From JALHFZ01 sp964483085 (GTDB taxonomy: Bacteria; Synergistota; Synergistia; Synergistales; Aminobacteriaceae), in contig CAYZZX010000001.1 in assembly GCA_964483085.1 (NCBI GenBank), positions 1 to 64,000 on the forward strand: 64,000 nt of DNA, read 5' to 3'. Both the position numbers and the translations under genes were made by a program. Shown here piece by piece: positions 33,051 to 41,114 of the stretch. The notes below the pieces were generated by a model. The model did not search any database, was not told where the DNA came from, and was given only the letters and a program-made list of their open reading frames with translations. Positions within the stretch are counted from its first letter, which is position 1; each line of letters begins with the position of its first letter.

Positions 33051-33093
33051 GGGCGCGTCTTCGGTCCCTTTGAAGATGTTGCCCTTTTTTTAT
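33051..33093 (+). terminator. Rho-independent terminator between ompH and HAD gene
   Basis: The stem gggc-gc-gtcttc / gaagat-gtt-gccc encloses a nine-base loop and is followed by seven T. Confidence 0.75.
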
Positions 33094-33114
33094 ATTTGGA
33101 GGTAGATCTTGGGA

Positions 33115-33939
33115 ATGAAGCTGCTTGTGACAGATATCGACGAGACCCTGTCGAGAGGAATGGACATGACATCCGAAGTTGCAGAGGCATGCGGCCGCCT
33201 TCGGGAAAACGGCTGGAGGATCATGGTGGCCACGGGCAGGATCCTTGCCACGGCCCGCTCCCACATTCTGGAAGCGGGATCGGATCTTCCGGCGATCGTC
33301 TATGACGGAGGGCGGATTATGGACCCCTTCACATCGAAAGCTCTTTATGAGGTGACACTCGATCCATCCCTCGCCCTTGAGATAGTGCAGGCGGGGTGGG
33401 AGCACCCTGTCGAGCTGCAGATTATCGGAGATGAGCGTGGATACTGCCGCTTCAGCGATGTGCTCACCCGCTCCTTTTTCCGCGAATCGGGTGTGCCGGT
33501 GGACGATTCTCTCGAGTCTCCTGCGGTCCCCTCCGAGGTATTCCGGGTGATCTTTCACGGAATTCCCGGATGCATCCGAACTCTTCAGAGAGAACTGAAA
33601 GCCCAGTTTGACGGAAGAGCCGAGGTGGTGCTTGCGGGAGAGAACTTCCTCGACGTTCTTCCCCGGGGTGTTTCAAAGGGGTCGGCCCTCGAGGCGTGGC
33701 TGAAAACCCTTCCCGAGCCCCCCGAAATCATCGTCGCCGCAGGAGATCATCACAATGATCTCGAAATGCTGGCCTCGGCGGATCTGGCCGTTGCCCCCGA
33801 GGATGCCGCTGAGGAGATTCTCCGCCTGGCCCATGTGATCATGCCCTCCGCGGACAAACACGGATTCGCCTTTCTTGCGGAACATTTACTTTCAGAAGTG
33901 AAAATTCGTAGCGAATGCGGAGCGGCTATTGTATTATAG
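33115..33939 (+). CDS. HAD-superfamily hydrolase, Cof-like phosphatase
   Basis: 274 residues. HAD motif I is D-I-D-E-T-L (nucleophile Asp near residue 7), motif II lies in V-A-T-G-R, and motif IV is G-D-H-H-N-D-L-E-M-L near residue 210. A large inserted cap fits type IIB. Likely a soluble Mg2+-dependent sugar-phosphate or phosphoglycolate-type phosphatase; substrate unknown. The ATG at 33115 is preferred, but the TTG at 33109 also lies after ggaggt. Confidence 0.85.
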   Translation: MKLLVTDIDETLSRGMDMTSEVAEACGRLRENGWRIMVATGRILATARSHILEAGSDLPAIVYDGGRIMDPFTSKALYEVTLDPSLALEIVQAGWEHPVELQIIGDERGYCRFSDVLTRSFFRESGVPVDDSLESPAVPSEVFRVIFHGIPGCIRTLQRELKAQFDGRAEVVLAGENFLDVLPRGVSKGSALEAWLKTLPEPPEIIVAAGDHHNDLEMLASADLAVAPEDAAEEILRLAHVIMPSADKHGFAFLAEHLLSEVKIRSECGAAIVL

Positions 33940-33978
33940 AGGGCAGAGGATTCAACTAAATTAATGGGGGGATGTTCA

Positions 33979-34476
33979 GTGCCGGAAATCACGCAGTGGT
34001 CCCTTGTTCAGATAGCACTTCCTGAGAACGCGAACGTCATCGTCGGACAGAGTCATTTCATCAAAACAGTGGAGGACCTCTACGAAGCCCTTGTAACCTC
34101 GTCACCCTCTCTCAAGTTCGGCATTGCCTTCTGTGAGGCATCGGGGGACTGCCTCCTCCGCAGAGACGGCAACGATGAGGAGCTCGTCGCCGCAGCGGAG
34201 GAGAACGCCCGGCGCATCAATGCCGGACATGTTTTCGTGGTGCTTCTCCGGAACGGCTATCCGATCAACGTTCTACAGAGGATAAAGGAGTGCCAGGAGG
34301 TCTGCGGAATTTTCGCCGCCACGGCGAACCCCCTTCAGATCATTGTCTGCGAGAGCGAGCAGGGCAGAGGTGTTGCGGGTGTCATAGACGGCTTCCCCCT
34401 CAAGGGAGTCGAGTCGAAAGAAGATGAAGAACGGCGCAGCTCCTTTCTCCGCGACGTTCTCGCCTATAAACGCTGA
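33979..34476 (+). CDS. Adenosine-specific kinase
   Basis: 165 residues starting at GTG 33979, matching the compact family first described in archaea (PAE2307 type, formerly DUF355). Family features seen: P-E-N-A-N-V-I-V-G-Q-S-H-F-I-K-T near the N-terminus, K-F-G-I-A-F-C-E-A-S-G, and the C-terminal G-V-I-D-G-F-P-L-K-G. The family phosphorylates adenosine to AMP. GTG 33979 is chosen because the gggggg site lies at proper spacing; the ATG at 33964 lies inside that site. Confidence 0.88.
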   Translation: MPEITQWSLVQIALPENANVIVGQSHFIKTVEDLYEALVTSSPSLKFGIAFCEASGDCLLRRDGNDEELVAAAEENARRINAGHVFVVLLRNGYPINVLQRIKECQEVCGIFAATANPLQIIVCESEQGRGVAGVIDGFPLKGVESKEDEERRSSFLRDVLAYKR

Positions 34477-34497
34477 CCGCCCTCGGGCGGTTGTTTT
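34476..34497 (+). terminator. Rho-independent terminator after adenosine kinase gene
   Basis: The perfect stem accgccc / gggcggt with a two-base loop is followed by TGTTTTT. It overlaps the stop codon of the preceding gene. Confidence 0.7.
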
Positions 34498-34498
34498 T

Positions 34499-35671
34499 GT
34501 GAAAAAGCCGATCCTCCTGTTTCTCTCTCTTCTTGCCTTTTTCCTTCCTCTCTCCGGTTCCGCGGGAGCGGAGAGGATCCCTGTGGGCGTAGAGGACGGG
34601 TGGATCTGGCAGATCGTTCTTCTCCCTCCTCCGTCTGGATGGGAGAGCGACAGCGGTATTTCGGCTCTCGGCGCGGTCCGCTGCGAAGAGGATTCCCTGG
34701 CGGAAAGCTCTGGCGGAGCGGCCGGACGGGATATTCACTTTCTCAAAGAGGAGGCCCTCACCTCTGACAATGTTCTCCCCCGACTGGCGAAATGGAGGGA
34801 GAAGAATATTGCCGCCGTCCTCTCCTTCGGTGACGGAGTGAACGCTGCCCTTCTTGCCCCTCTCCTCGGCACAACAGGCCCGGTCTTTCTCTCGGCCGGC
34901 GGCGAGGGGACAGACCTGCGCGGAGAGACGGGGCCTGCGCCGCTCATGTTCGCCCTTGATCTTTTTCAGGATTTTCGAGTGGCCGCCTTTACCCGATATG
35001 CAGAACAAACCCTCTCTCCCGGTGCTTCCGTAGCGATCATCGGCGACCGCCTCGATCCGACCCTCGATGCGAATGCCCGGGGCCTTTCCGAAAGACTGAA
35101 CGAAAAGAAGTACTCCGTAAGCACCTACTGGATTCCGGGAGCGGGAATCGACAGTTTTAATATGATCGGGTCGGAGGTTATGGCCTCGGGAGCGGAGGTC
35201 TTCATCTCCCTTGCGGGGACGATGGTCGTTCGGGATCTCTGGCTCGGATCACGGCGGCAGGGACATCCCTTTTCTCTGTGGTACTGCGGTATGTACGGGG
35301 ACTTTCTCAGGGCCTTCGATGGTGTTCTTCTTACGGATCAGAACTTCCCTCTGACCCGGGACAGGGCTCTGATCACTCTGGGCAGAGAGATCAGAAAAAA
35401 ACAGAAGGTCTTTGTTCGGGACGAGCCTCTCGCCGGTCGGGCCGTTGCATGCTGCTCGTGGCTCTTCAAGGCCCTCAGCAGAGCGGGTTCAGCCGATCCC
35501 CTCTCTCTGTCGAGGGCGATGGAGAAGGTCGAAGGAGTACAGCTCGGCTCACAGACGCTGTCCATCAACCCCATGACCCATCGGCCGAAAGAGAGGGAGG
35601 TCGCCATCCTTACGGTTCAGAAGGGTGATTTTCACCCCCTCGAGGTTCTTTCCATCCGGGGGGAACGGTAA
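34499..35671 (+). CDS. Periplasmic ligand-binding-like protein (type I periplasmic binding fold)
   Basis: About 390 residues. A signal peptide (K-K-P-I-L-L-F-L-S-L-L-A then S-G-S-A-G-A) is followed by alternating beta/alpha segments with V-A-I-I-G-D and F-I-S-L-A-G-T strands. These are typical of Leu/Ile/Val-binding or receptor-type periplasmic proteins. No ABC permease or ATPase is adjacent, so it may be a sensor or orphan binder. The GTG at 34499 lies directly after a terminator T tract with no clear ribosome site, so the start is uncertain; an in-frame codon upstream (34424) lies inside the previous gene. Confidence 0.65.
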   Translation: MKKPILLFLSLLAFFLPLSGSAGAERIPVGVEDGWIWQIVLLPPPSGWESDSGISALGAVRCEEDSLAESSGGAAGRDIHFLKEEALTSDNVLPRLAKWREKNIAAVLSFGDGVNAALLAPLLGTTGPVFLSAGGEGTDLRGETGPAPLMFALDLFQDFRVAAFTRYAEQTLSPGASVAIIGDRLDPTLDANARGLSERLNEKKYSVSTYWIPGAGIDSFNMIGSEVMASGAEVFISLAGTMVVRDLWLGSRRQGHPFSLWYCGMYGDFLRAFDGVLLTDQNFPLTRDRALITLGREIRKKQKVFVRDEPLAGRAVACCSWLFKALSRAGSADPLSLSRAMEKVEGVQLGSQTLSINPMTHRPKEREVAILTVQKGDFHPLEVLSIRGER

Positions 35672-35720
35672 GAGTATCCAGTAAAATAGAGTTTCCATCC
35701 TTTTGAGGAGTGTGAAAATC

Positions 35721-36086
35721 ATGAAATTGCGGGAAATAGCCGAAAGCATTTCAGCTGAAGTTCTCTTCGGCGAGGAGTTCCTCGATTCAATCGATATACA
35801 GTGCGCCTACGGCGCCGACCTGATGAGCGATGTCCTCGCCTTCGCCCTCCCCGGAACGCTCCTTCTGACGGGGCTGACGAACATTCAGATTGTGAGGACC
35901 GCCCAGATGCTCGACCTCCCTGCGGTGGTCTTCGTCCGTGGAAAACGCCCTCAGGATCCGGCGATACAGCTTGCCTCCCAGATCGGAATGCCCGTGCTGC
36001 TCTGTCCTATGAGCATGTTCGAGGCCTGCGGCATTCTTTTTCAAAAGGGATTGCAAGCTTGCACAATTCCAGCCAGGGAAGTGTAA
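35721..36086 (+). CDS. DRTGG-domain protein (first copy)
   Basis: 121 residues, a small soluble DRTGG-type domain. The N-terminus K-L-R-E-I-A-E-S-I, the G-A-D-L-M-S-D-V-L-A core and a V-R-T-A-x-x-L-D-L-P-A-V-V-F-V-R-G-K strand fit the family. It heads a five-gene cluster with an ATPase, an [FeFe]-hydrogenase-like protein, a second DRTGG protein and a PHP protein, a combination known beside hydrogenase genes in other anaerobes. Inferred role: ligand sensing in a redox/H2 signalling unit. ATG at 35721 follows gaggag by ten bases. Confidence 0.82.
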   Translation: MKLREIAESISAEVLFGEEFLDSIDIQCAYGADLMSDVLAFALPGTLLLTGLTNIQIVRTAQMLDLPAVVFVRGKRPQDPAIQLASQIGMPVLLCPMSMFEACGILFQKGLQACTIPAREV

Positions 36087-36089
36087 GGC

Positions 36090-36545
36090 GTGACTCAGGC
36101 ACCTTATATCGAAGAATACGACATCCAGGCCGGTGATTTCAATGCCATCGGAGAGGCGGCGACGCGTTTCAAGGCAACCTTGAAAATGCTCGGAATTTCT
36201 TCGGAGGCGGTTCGCCGAACTGCCGTGGTTGCCTACGAAGGGGAGATGAACGCCCTTATCCACGGCGGCGGGGGAATGGTGAAGATGACGGTCCATGCAG
36301 ATCATCTTGTCATCCAGGTCACCGATAACGGCCCGGGAATACCGGACATCTCCCTCGCCATGCAGGAGGGGTATTCCACGGCTACGGATGAAATTCGCGA
36401 GTTGGGGTTCGGTGCCGGAATGGGCCTTCCCAACATCGATCGGAATGCCGATTCAATGACTATCGACACGGAGATTGGAAAAGGCACGACCCTTCAGGCC
36501 GTCATCCGTTTTTCTCCACGAGGGGCGGCTGCTGAGGCAGTGTAG
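36090..36545 (+). CDS. Anti-sigma-factor-like ATP-binding protein (HATPase)
   Basis: 151 residues, GTG start. The GHKL fold is marked by an N-box E-G-E-M-N-A-L-I-H-G (about 50-59), D-N-G-P-G-I-P (G1 box, about 79-85) and G-A-G-M-G-L-P-N (G2 box, about 110-117). It resembles RsbW/SpoIIAB serine kinases/anti-sigma factors. With no sigma factor nearby, the partner is probably encoded in the cluster. The start is three bases past the preceding stop. Confidence 0.85.
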   Translation: MTQAPYIEEYDIQAGDFNAIGEAATRFKATLKMLGISSEAVRRTAVVAYEGEMNALIHGGGGMVKMTVHADHLVIQVTDNGPGIPDISLAMQEGYSTATDEIRELGFGAGMGLPNIDRNADSMTIDTEIGKGTTLQAVIRFSPRGAAAEAV

Positions 36546-36567
36546 AACCAGGAAGGGGGACGACATC

Positions 36568-37887
36568 ATGGCAGGGGGAGTAAAAGTAAAGGAATCCCGG
36601 TGCAGGGGGTGCGCAAACTGCATTAAATCCTGTCCCACCGAGGCCATCCGGGTGATAGACGGCCTGATGCGGATAATTCCTGATCTATGTATCGACTGCG
36701 GAGAATGCATCCGGAGCTGCGAGAGCAAGGCGATCACCGTCAACGAGGACGAGTGGGATCTCATCAAGTCCCGGGAAGAGACCATTCTCATGGCGGACCC
36801 CACGTTTTATGTACAGGCGGCGCCCTATTCACGCCCGCGCCTCATGAAGGAGGCCCTCGAAAGTCTGGGGCTCACTGATATTGCAGAATACGCCGCTATC
36901 GCTTTCGACCTCGCTGCCTATGCGGCGGCGAATCTCATACGGGAGGGCGCCGACCATCGCCCCTTCATATCGACCTATTGCCCCGCAGTAATCCGTCTTA
37001 TTCAGATTAATTTCCCCGAACTCGTCGAAAGAATCCTCCCGGTAGAATCTCCCCTTGAAACAGCAGTGACTCTGTGGAGGAGCGCTACGGGCAGCAAGAA
37101 GAACGTCACCCTTGTCTCACCCTGCCCGGCAAAGGCCACTCTCGCAAGAAACCCCGTAGGGAGGACAAAGAGCTCCCTCAGCTATGTAGTGAGCGTTCAC
37201 AAGGTCATCCGCGACCTCCTGGCCCACAATGTGAAGGTCACGGGAGAGGGAATGAAAACCATCGGCAGAAGATGGCTCCTCTGGTCCATATCCGGAGGAG
37301 AATCCCGCCACATCTCCGCTTTCCTCGACAAGGGGATGACCTCTATATCCGTCTCCGGCCTTCGAAATACCATGGATCTGCTGAAGGAGCTTGAGCTTGG
37401 CAGGCTGGACGGAATCGACTTCATCGAATGCCGCGCCTGTGACCTCGGCTGCATCGGCGGAACGGGTACGTACGAGTCACGTTTTCTCTCCCACCTCCGC
37501 CTCGAAAATCTTGAGACGGAATGGCTGCCAAGCCAGGAGGAGATGGAGGTCGTCCGGGAGTGGTACGACAAGGGCATTTGGAGGCTCGACACCCCCATAC
37601 CGGTCAAGGAGCGCCTTCCCCTCTCCCAGAACCTCGAAGAGGCAATGGCGAAGCTCCGGGAGATGGACGCTATTTACGCCGGACTTCCCCATATCGACTG
37701 CGGCGCCTGCGGCCGTCCTTCCTGCCGGGCGCTGTCCGAGGACATCGTCCGCGGACAGGGGGACGAAACGGACTGCATCTTCAAACTCAGAGAGAGGATT
37801 TCACTTCTGAGCGGAGAGATTCATGACCTTTCCTCCCGGCTGCCCCATACGATTCATCCGACGAAAAAAAGGAGGTCCATCTCGTGA
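36568..37887 (+). CDS. [FeFe]-hydrogenase-like protein (HsfB type) with ferredoxin domains
   Basis: 439 residues. The N-terminal 2[4Fe-4S] ferredoxin has C-x2-C-x2-C-x3-C-P and C-x2-C-x2-C. Then comes an [FeFe]-hydrogenase large-subunit domain, and a C-terminal C-G-A-C-G-x-P-S-C ... C iron-sulfur segment (about 399-423). The H-cluster cysteines are kept: Cys138 in S-T-Y-C-P, Cys186 in S-P-C-P-A-K, and Cys291/Cys295 in E-C-R-A-C-x2-G-C-x-G-G. The proton-relay Cys of T-S-C-C-P is Tyr here, and M-P-C is S-P-C. This points to a sensor or electron-transfer protein rather than an efficient hydrogenase. ATG at 36568 has ggaaggggg upstream. Confidence 0.87.
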   Translation: MAGGVKVKESRCRGCANCIKSCPTEAIRVIDGLMRIIPDLCIDCGECIRSCESKAITVNEDEWDLIKSREETILMADPTFYVQAAPYSRPRLMKEALESLGLTDIAEYAAIAFDLAAYAAANLIREGADHRPFISTYCPAVIRLIQINFPELVERILPVESPLETAVTLWRSATGSKKNVTLVSPCPAKATLARNPVGRTKSSLSYVVSVHKVIRDLLAHNVKVTGEGMKTIGRRWLLWSISGGESRHISAFLDKGMTSISVSGLRNTMDLLKELELGRLDGIDFIECRACDLGCIGGTGTYESRFLSHLRLENLETEWLPSQEEMEVVREWYDKGIWRLDTPIPVKERLPLSQNLEEAMAKLREMDAIYAGLPHIDCGACGRPSCRALSEDIVRGQGDETDCIFKLRERISLLSGEIHDLSSRLPHTIHPTKKRRSIS

Positions 37888-38225
37888 GGATCGCGGATAT
37901 ACTGAAACAGTTGGAGATGACAGTCTACACTCCCGGAGACGGGGAGAAGATTATCGAAGGGGTCATTCTTGGAGATCTCTTCAGTTTCATCATGGCTGAG
38001 GCTAAGGAGGGGTGGCTCTGGATTACGATCCAGATTCATCTGAACGTGAGCGCAGTGGCGGTGCTGAAGGATGTTCCCTTCATACTGCTGGCCTCCGACC
38101 GGAAGCCGACGAAAGAGCTGATTGAACGGTGCACTGCCGAGGGGATTACCCTCGCCGGAACGCCCCTGACGTCCTACGAAGCTGCTGGAAAGCTCTACGA
38201 GATGGAGGTTGGCGTCAGGTCATGA
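37884..38225 (+). CDS. DRTGG-domain protein (second copy)
   Basis: 113 residues, GTG start overlapping the stop of the hydrogenase-like gene, with aaaggagg inside that gene. It is similar in layout to the first DRTGG protein of the cluster: I-L-K-Q-L-E-M near the start, G-V-I-L-G-D-L-F-S-F-I-M-A core, and a V-P-F-I-L-L strand. The ATGA overlap with the next gene shows tight coupling. Confidence 0.82.
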   Translation: MRIADILKQLEMTVYTPGDGEKIIEGVILGDLFSFIMAEAKEGWLWITIQIHLNVSAVAVLKDVPFILLASDRKPTKELIERCTAEGITLAGTPLTSYEAAGKLYEMEVGVRS

Positions 38226-39007
38226 CCCTGTCCCCCTTCCGGGTGGACCTGCATCTGCACACTGTGCTCTCTCCGTGCGGAGAGCTCGAGATGGGCGCTC
38301 CCGAGATCGTTGCCGCCTACCGGAAGGAGGGCATTGCTCTGTGCGCCGTGACCGACCACAACGCAGCGGACAATGCTCCGGCGATTGCGGCGGCGGCGCA
38401 GGGAAACCCCGTAGTCATTCCCGGAATGGAGGTGCAGTCCGCCGAGGATATTCACCTCGTCGTTCTCTTTCCCGATATGGAGGCCGCCCGGAGCTTTCAG
38501 GAGTGGCTCTGGCTTGAGATGCCCCCCATCCCGAACAAGCCAAACATATTTGGCGAACAGTTCATCATCGACGGAGAAAACCAGATTCTCGGAGAACAGG
38601 AGATCCTTCTCGTTCAGGGTACAGGATATGGCGCGGATGTTATCGCCGCACAGGCGCTCGATCGGGGGTGCCTGGTTATTCCGGCCCACCTCAACCGGCC
38701 CTCCTTCTCCTACGAAGCCGTCCTCGGCCCTCTTCCCGACGACTTCCCGTGCTCTGCCCTGGAGCTTTCTCCGGCTGTCACTCCGGAGGACTTTCATGAC
38801 TGGCGCAGACGCTACCCCGGGCGGCTCTTTCTCCGCTCATCCGATGCTCACCGCCTCAGTGAGATCTCGAAAGACCGATGCACGGTGATGATGCTCGAGT
38901 CTCCGTCGTTTACGGAGGTGGCTCTCGCCCTGAAGGGTCAGGAGGGGCGGTCCGTCCTCTGCCCCTGGGAGGATGCTCCCTCCGACCGCGCCTCCAGCTC
39001 TTCGTAG
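38222..39007 (+). CDS. PHP-domain metal-dependent phosphoesterase-like protein
   Basis: 261 residues. The PHP metal-site motifs are H-L-H-T (near residue 10), V-T-D-H-N-A-A (about 44-50), G-M-E-V (about 70), H-L-N-R (near residue 160) and S-D-A-H near residue 206. It belongs to the TrpH-like PHP family found with DRTGG/hydrogenase-like clusters. Reaction unknown; possibly cleaves a nucleotide or phosphate signal. Its last 70 bases overlap the convergent hisIE gene. Confidence 0.85.
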   Translation: MTLSPFRVDLHLHTVLSPCGELEMGAPEIVAAYRKEGIALCAVTDHNAADNAPAIAAAAQGNPVVIPGMEVQSAEDIHLVVLFPDMEAARSFQEWLWLEMPPIPNKPNIFGEQFIIDGENQILGEQEILLVQGTGYGADVIAAQALDRGCLVIPAHLNRPSFSYEAVLGPLPDDFPCSALELSPAVTPEDFHDWRRRYPGRLFLRSSDAHRLSEISKDRCTVMMLESPSFTEVALALKGQEGRSVLCPWEDAPSDRASSSS

Positions 39008-39594
39008 ATCTCCCGGGGAGAAACCCCCGCCGCCATCAGGGCCACCTGCAGGTGATAGAGAAGATCCGCCGCCTCGGTGATGGTCTCACGCCGGTCTCCG
39101 GCAGCCACGGCAAGGGCGGTCTCGACTCCCTCCTCGCCGACTTTCTGGGCGACCCTGCGGAGGCCCCGGGAGAGAAGGCGGGCGGTGTAGCTCTCCTTCG
39201 GATCGTCGAGGCGTCGTTTCTGAAGAGTGCGCCAGAGGATGCCCGGAAAGGTGCCCTTTCCCCGGAAGAGGGGAGTCAGAAGAGTGAAAAAGCAGGACCG
39301 CTCTCCCGTATGGCAGGCGGGGCCAGCGGGCTCCACCTGCGCCAGCAGAGTATCTCCGTCGCAGTCAAGACGGAGCTCCTTCAGGTTCAGCACGTTGCCG
39401 CTCTCCTCTCCCTTTCTCCAGAGCTTCTTCCTCGAACGGCTCCAGAAGACCATCTCTCCGCTTTCCAGCGTTTTTTTCAGGGATTCCCGGTTGGCCCAGG
39501 CCATCATGAGGACCTCCCCCGAGAGGACATCCTGAACGATTACGGGAACGAGTTCCCGGTCGTCAAATCGTATATTTTCGAAGGTGATTTCCAA
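38938..39594 (-). CDS. hisI: Bifunctional phosphoribosyl-AMP cyclohydrolase / phosphoribosyl-ATP pyrophosphatase
   Basis: 218 residues (HisIE fusion). The HisI half has W-S-R-S-R-x2-L-W-x-K-G-E-x-S-G, D-C-D-G-D-T-L and C-H-T-G-x2-S-C-F (Zn/Mg ligands). The HisE half has V-G-E-E-G-V-E-T and E-A-A-D-L-L-Y-H. It catalyses steps 2 and 3 of histidine synthesis. TTG at 39594 is chosen as start, after aaggag at the hisF stop; a longer in-frame ATG lies inside hisF. Last gene of the operon. The 3' end overlaps the convergent PHP gene. Confidence 0.92.
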   Translation of the reverse strand: MEITFENIRFDDRELVPVIVQDVLSGEVLMMAWANRESLKKTLESGEMVFWSRSRKKLWRKGEESGNVLNLKELRLDCDGDTLLAQVEPAGPACHTGERSCFFTLLTPLFRGKGTFPGILWRTLQKRRLDDPKESYTARLLSRGLRRVAQKVGEEGVETALAVAAGDRRETITEAADLLYHLQVALMAAGVSPREIYEELEARSEGASSQGQRTDRPS

Positions 39595-39599
39595 AACAA

Positions 39600-40361
39600 T
39601 CAGCTCCTTTTCCGAACTGGAATTCCCTGTTTGGAAAGCCATTCCTTGAGCTCCCCGATGCGGATCTCTCCGAAATGGAAGATCGAAGCCGCGAGGGCTC
39701 CGTCGCTGCCATTCCGAAAAGCCTCGAGGATGTCCTCCGCCGACCCCGCCCCTCCGGAGGCGATGAGCGGAACGGATACGGCAGAGGCGGCGAGGGCGTT
39801 CAGCTCCGTATCGTACCCCCCCTTGACCCCGTCACGGTCCATGGAGGTGAGAAGGATTTCGCCGCACCCCCGGCGCTCTCCCTCCCGAATCCACTCGAAA
39901 ACGTCAAGGCCCGTGGCGGTGCGCCCTCCGGAGGTATAGACCTCCCACGTTCCGTCGCTCTTTTTCTTGACGTCCACAGCGAGGACCACCGCATTCCGTC
40001 CCAGAAGCCGCGCGCATCTGTCGATGAGGGACGGATTATTCACTGCGGCCGTGTTCAGTGAGATCTTGTCCGCTCCGATGGCGATGATCTCCCGGGCCTG
40101 CTCCGGAGAGGAGATGCCCCCGCCCACGGTGAAGGGGATGGAAAGGGCGCTCGCCACTTTCTGAACCCAGTCCTTCCGTGTGCTGCGCCCCTCTGTGGAG
40201 GCGGAGATGTCGAGAAAGACCAGCTCGTCAGCTCCCTCGTTCATGTAAAAGGCCGCCATTTCAGCGGGGTCACCGGTGTCTCTGAGGTTTTCAAAGTGTA
40301 CGCCCTTCACAACCCGCCCGTTCTGCACGTCGAGGCAGGGAATGATCCGTTTTGTCAGCAT
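39600..40361 (-). CDS. hisF: Imidazole glycerol phosphate synthase cyclase subunit
   Basis: 253 residues, a (beta/alpha)8 barrel starting M-L-T-K-R-I-I-P-C-L-D-V. Catalytic Asp residues are in I-P-C-L-D (Asp11) and S-M-D-R-D-G (Asp near 130); phosphate-binding G-G-G-I and S-G-G-A-G are present. It uses ammonia from HisH, but no hisH is in the window. It overlaps hisA by seven bases. Confidence 0.95.
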   Translation of the reverse strand: MLTKRIIPCLDVQNGRVVKGVHFENLRDTGDPAEMAAFYMNEGADELVFLDISASTEGRSTRKDWVQKVASALSIPFTVGGGISSPEQAREIIAIGADKISLNTAAVNNPSLIDRCARLLGRNAVVLAVDVKKKSDGTWEVYTSGGRTATGLDVFEWIREGERRGCGEILLTSMDRDGVKGGYDTELNALAASAVSVPLIASGGAGSAEDILEAFRNGSDGALAASIFHFGEIRIGELKEWLSKQGIPVRKRS

Positions 40362-41077
40362 GGTCTGACCTCCTTCAGTATTTCGGACAGGGAAATGCCC
40401 CCCTCGTAAAGGGCTTTTCCGATGACGGCGCCCCACAGTCCATCCCTTTCGAGGTTTTTCAGATCCGTTGGGGAGGAAATTCCCCCCGCGGCGATAAATT
40501 CACCCTTTGGAAATAGGGCAGCCAGCCGGCGATAGAGTTCCAGATCCGGCCCCTGCGCCATGCCGTCCTGGGAGATGGCGGTGACGAGAAAGCGGGAGTA
40601 CCCCTGGTCTGTGAGGGTACGAAGGAGCTCTTCGGGGGACTGCAGAGAGTCGGACTGCCATCCGTTCACCGCGGCGGCTCCGTTCCGTATGTCCACCGCC
40701 GGAATGATTCTCTCTTCACCGAAGCGGAAGCGAAGGGCATCTCCGGCGGCGGGATCCTTTCCGAGGAGGCTGCCCACGTACACCCGGTCGGCCCCTGCCT
40801 GCAGAGCTTCTTCCACCGAAAGGGCGGATCTGAGTCCGCCTCCGTACTGCACTGAGAGGCCCAGGGCCTTCAGATCCGGGAGTAGGGAGAGATGGCAGGG
40901 TTTTCCTGTTTTCGCCCCCTCGAGGTCGATGAGGTGAATCCAGCGGGCTCCGGCCTCCGCGAAGGAGCGGGCAGTCTCAAGGGGAGTTCCCTCGTAGCGG
41001 CTGATCTTTGAGAAATCCCCCTGAGCGAGCCGGATGACCCGGCCCTCATAGAGGTCCATGGCGGGATAAATTTCCAT
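40355..41077 (-). CDS. hisA: Phosphoribosylformimino-5-aminoimidazole carboxamide ribotide isomerase
   Basis: 240 residues, beta/alpha barrel of HisA type: Y-P-A-M-D-L-Y-E-G-R-V-I-R-L at the start (catalytic Asp8 in A-M-D-L), the Y-G-G-G-L-R strand, and T-A-I-S-Q-D-G carrying the second Asp. It follows hisB after 37 bases, where hisH would be expected in a classical operon. Confidence 0.95.
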   Translation of the reverse strand: MEIYPAMDLYEGRVIRLAQGDFSKISRYEGTPLETARSFAEAGARWIHLIDLEGAKTGKPCHLSLLPDLKALGLSVQYGGGLRSALSVEEALQAGADRVYVGSLLGKDPAAGDALRFRFGEERIIPAVDIRNGAAAVNGWQSDSLQSPEELLRTLTDQGYSRFLVTAISQDGMAQGPDLELYRRLAALFPKGEFIAAGGISSPTDLKNLERDGLWGAVIGKALYEGGISLSEILKEVRPC

Positions 41078-41114
41078 TATCGGCTCCTTTTATTGAAATA
41101 CTGCACGACGGCGA

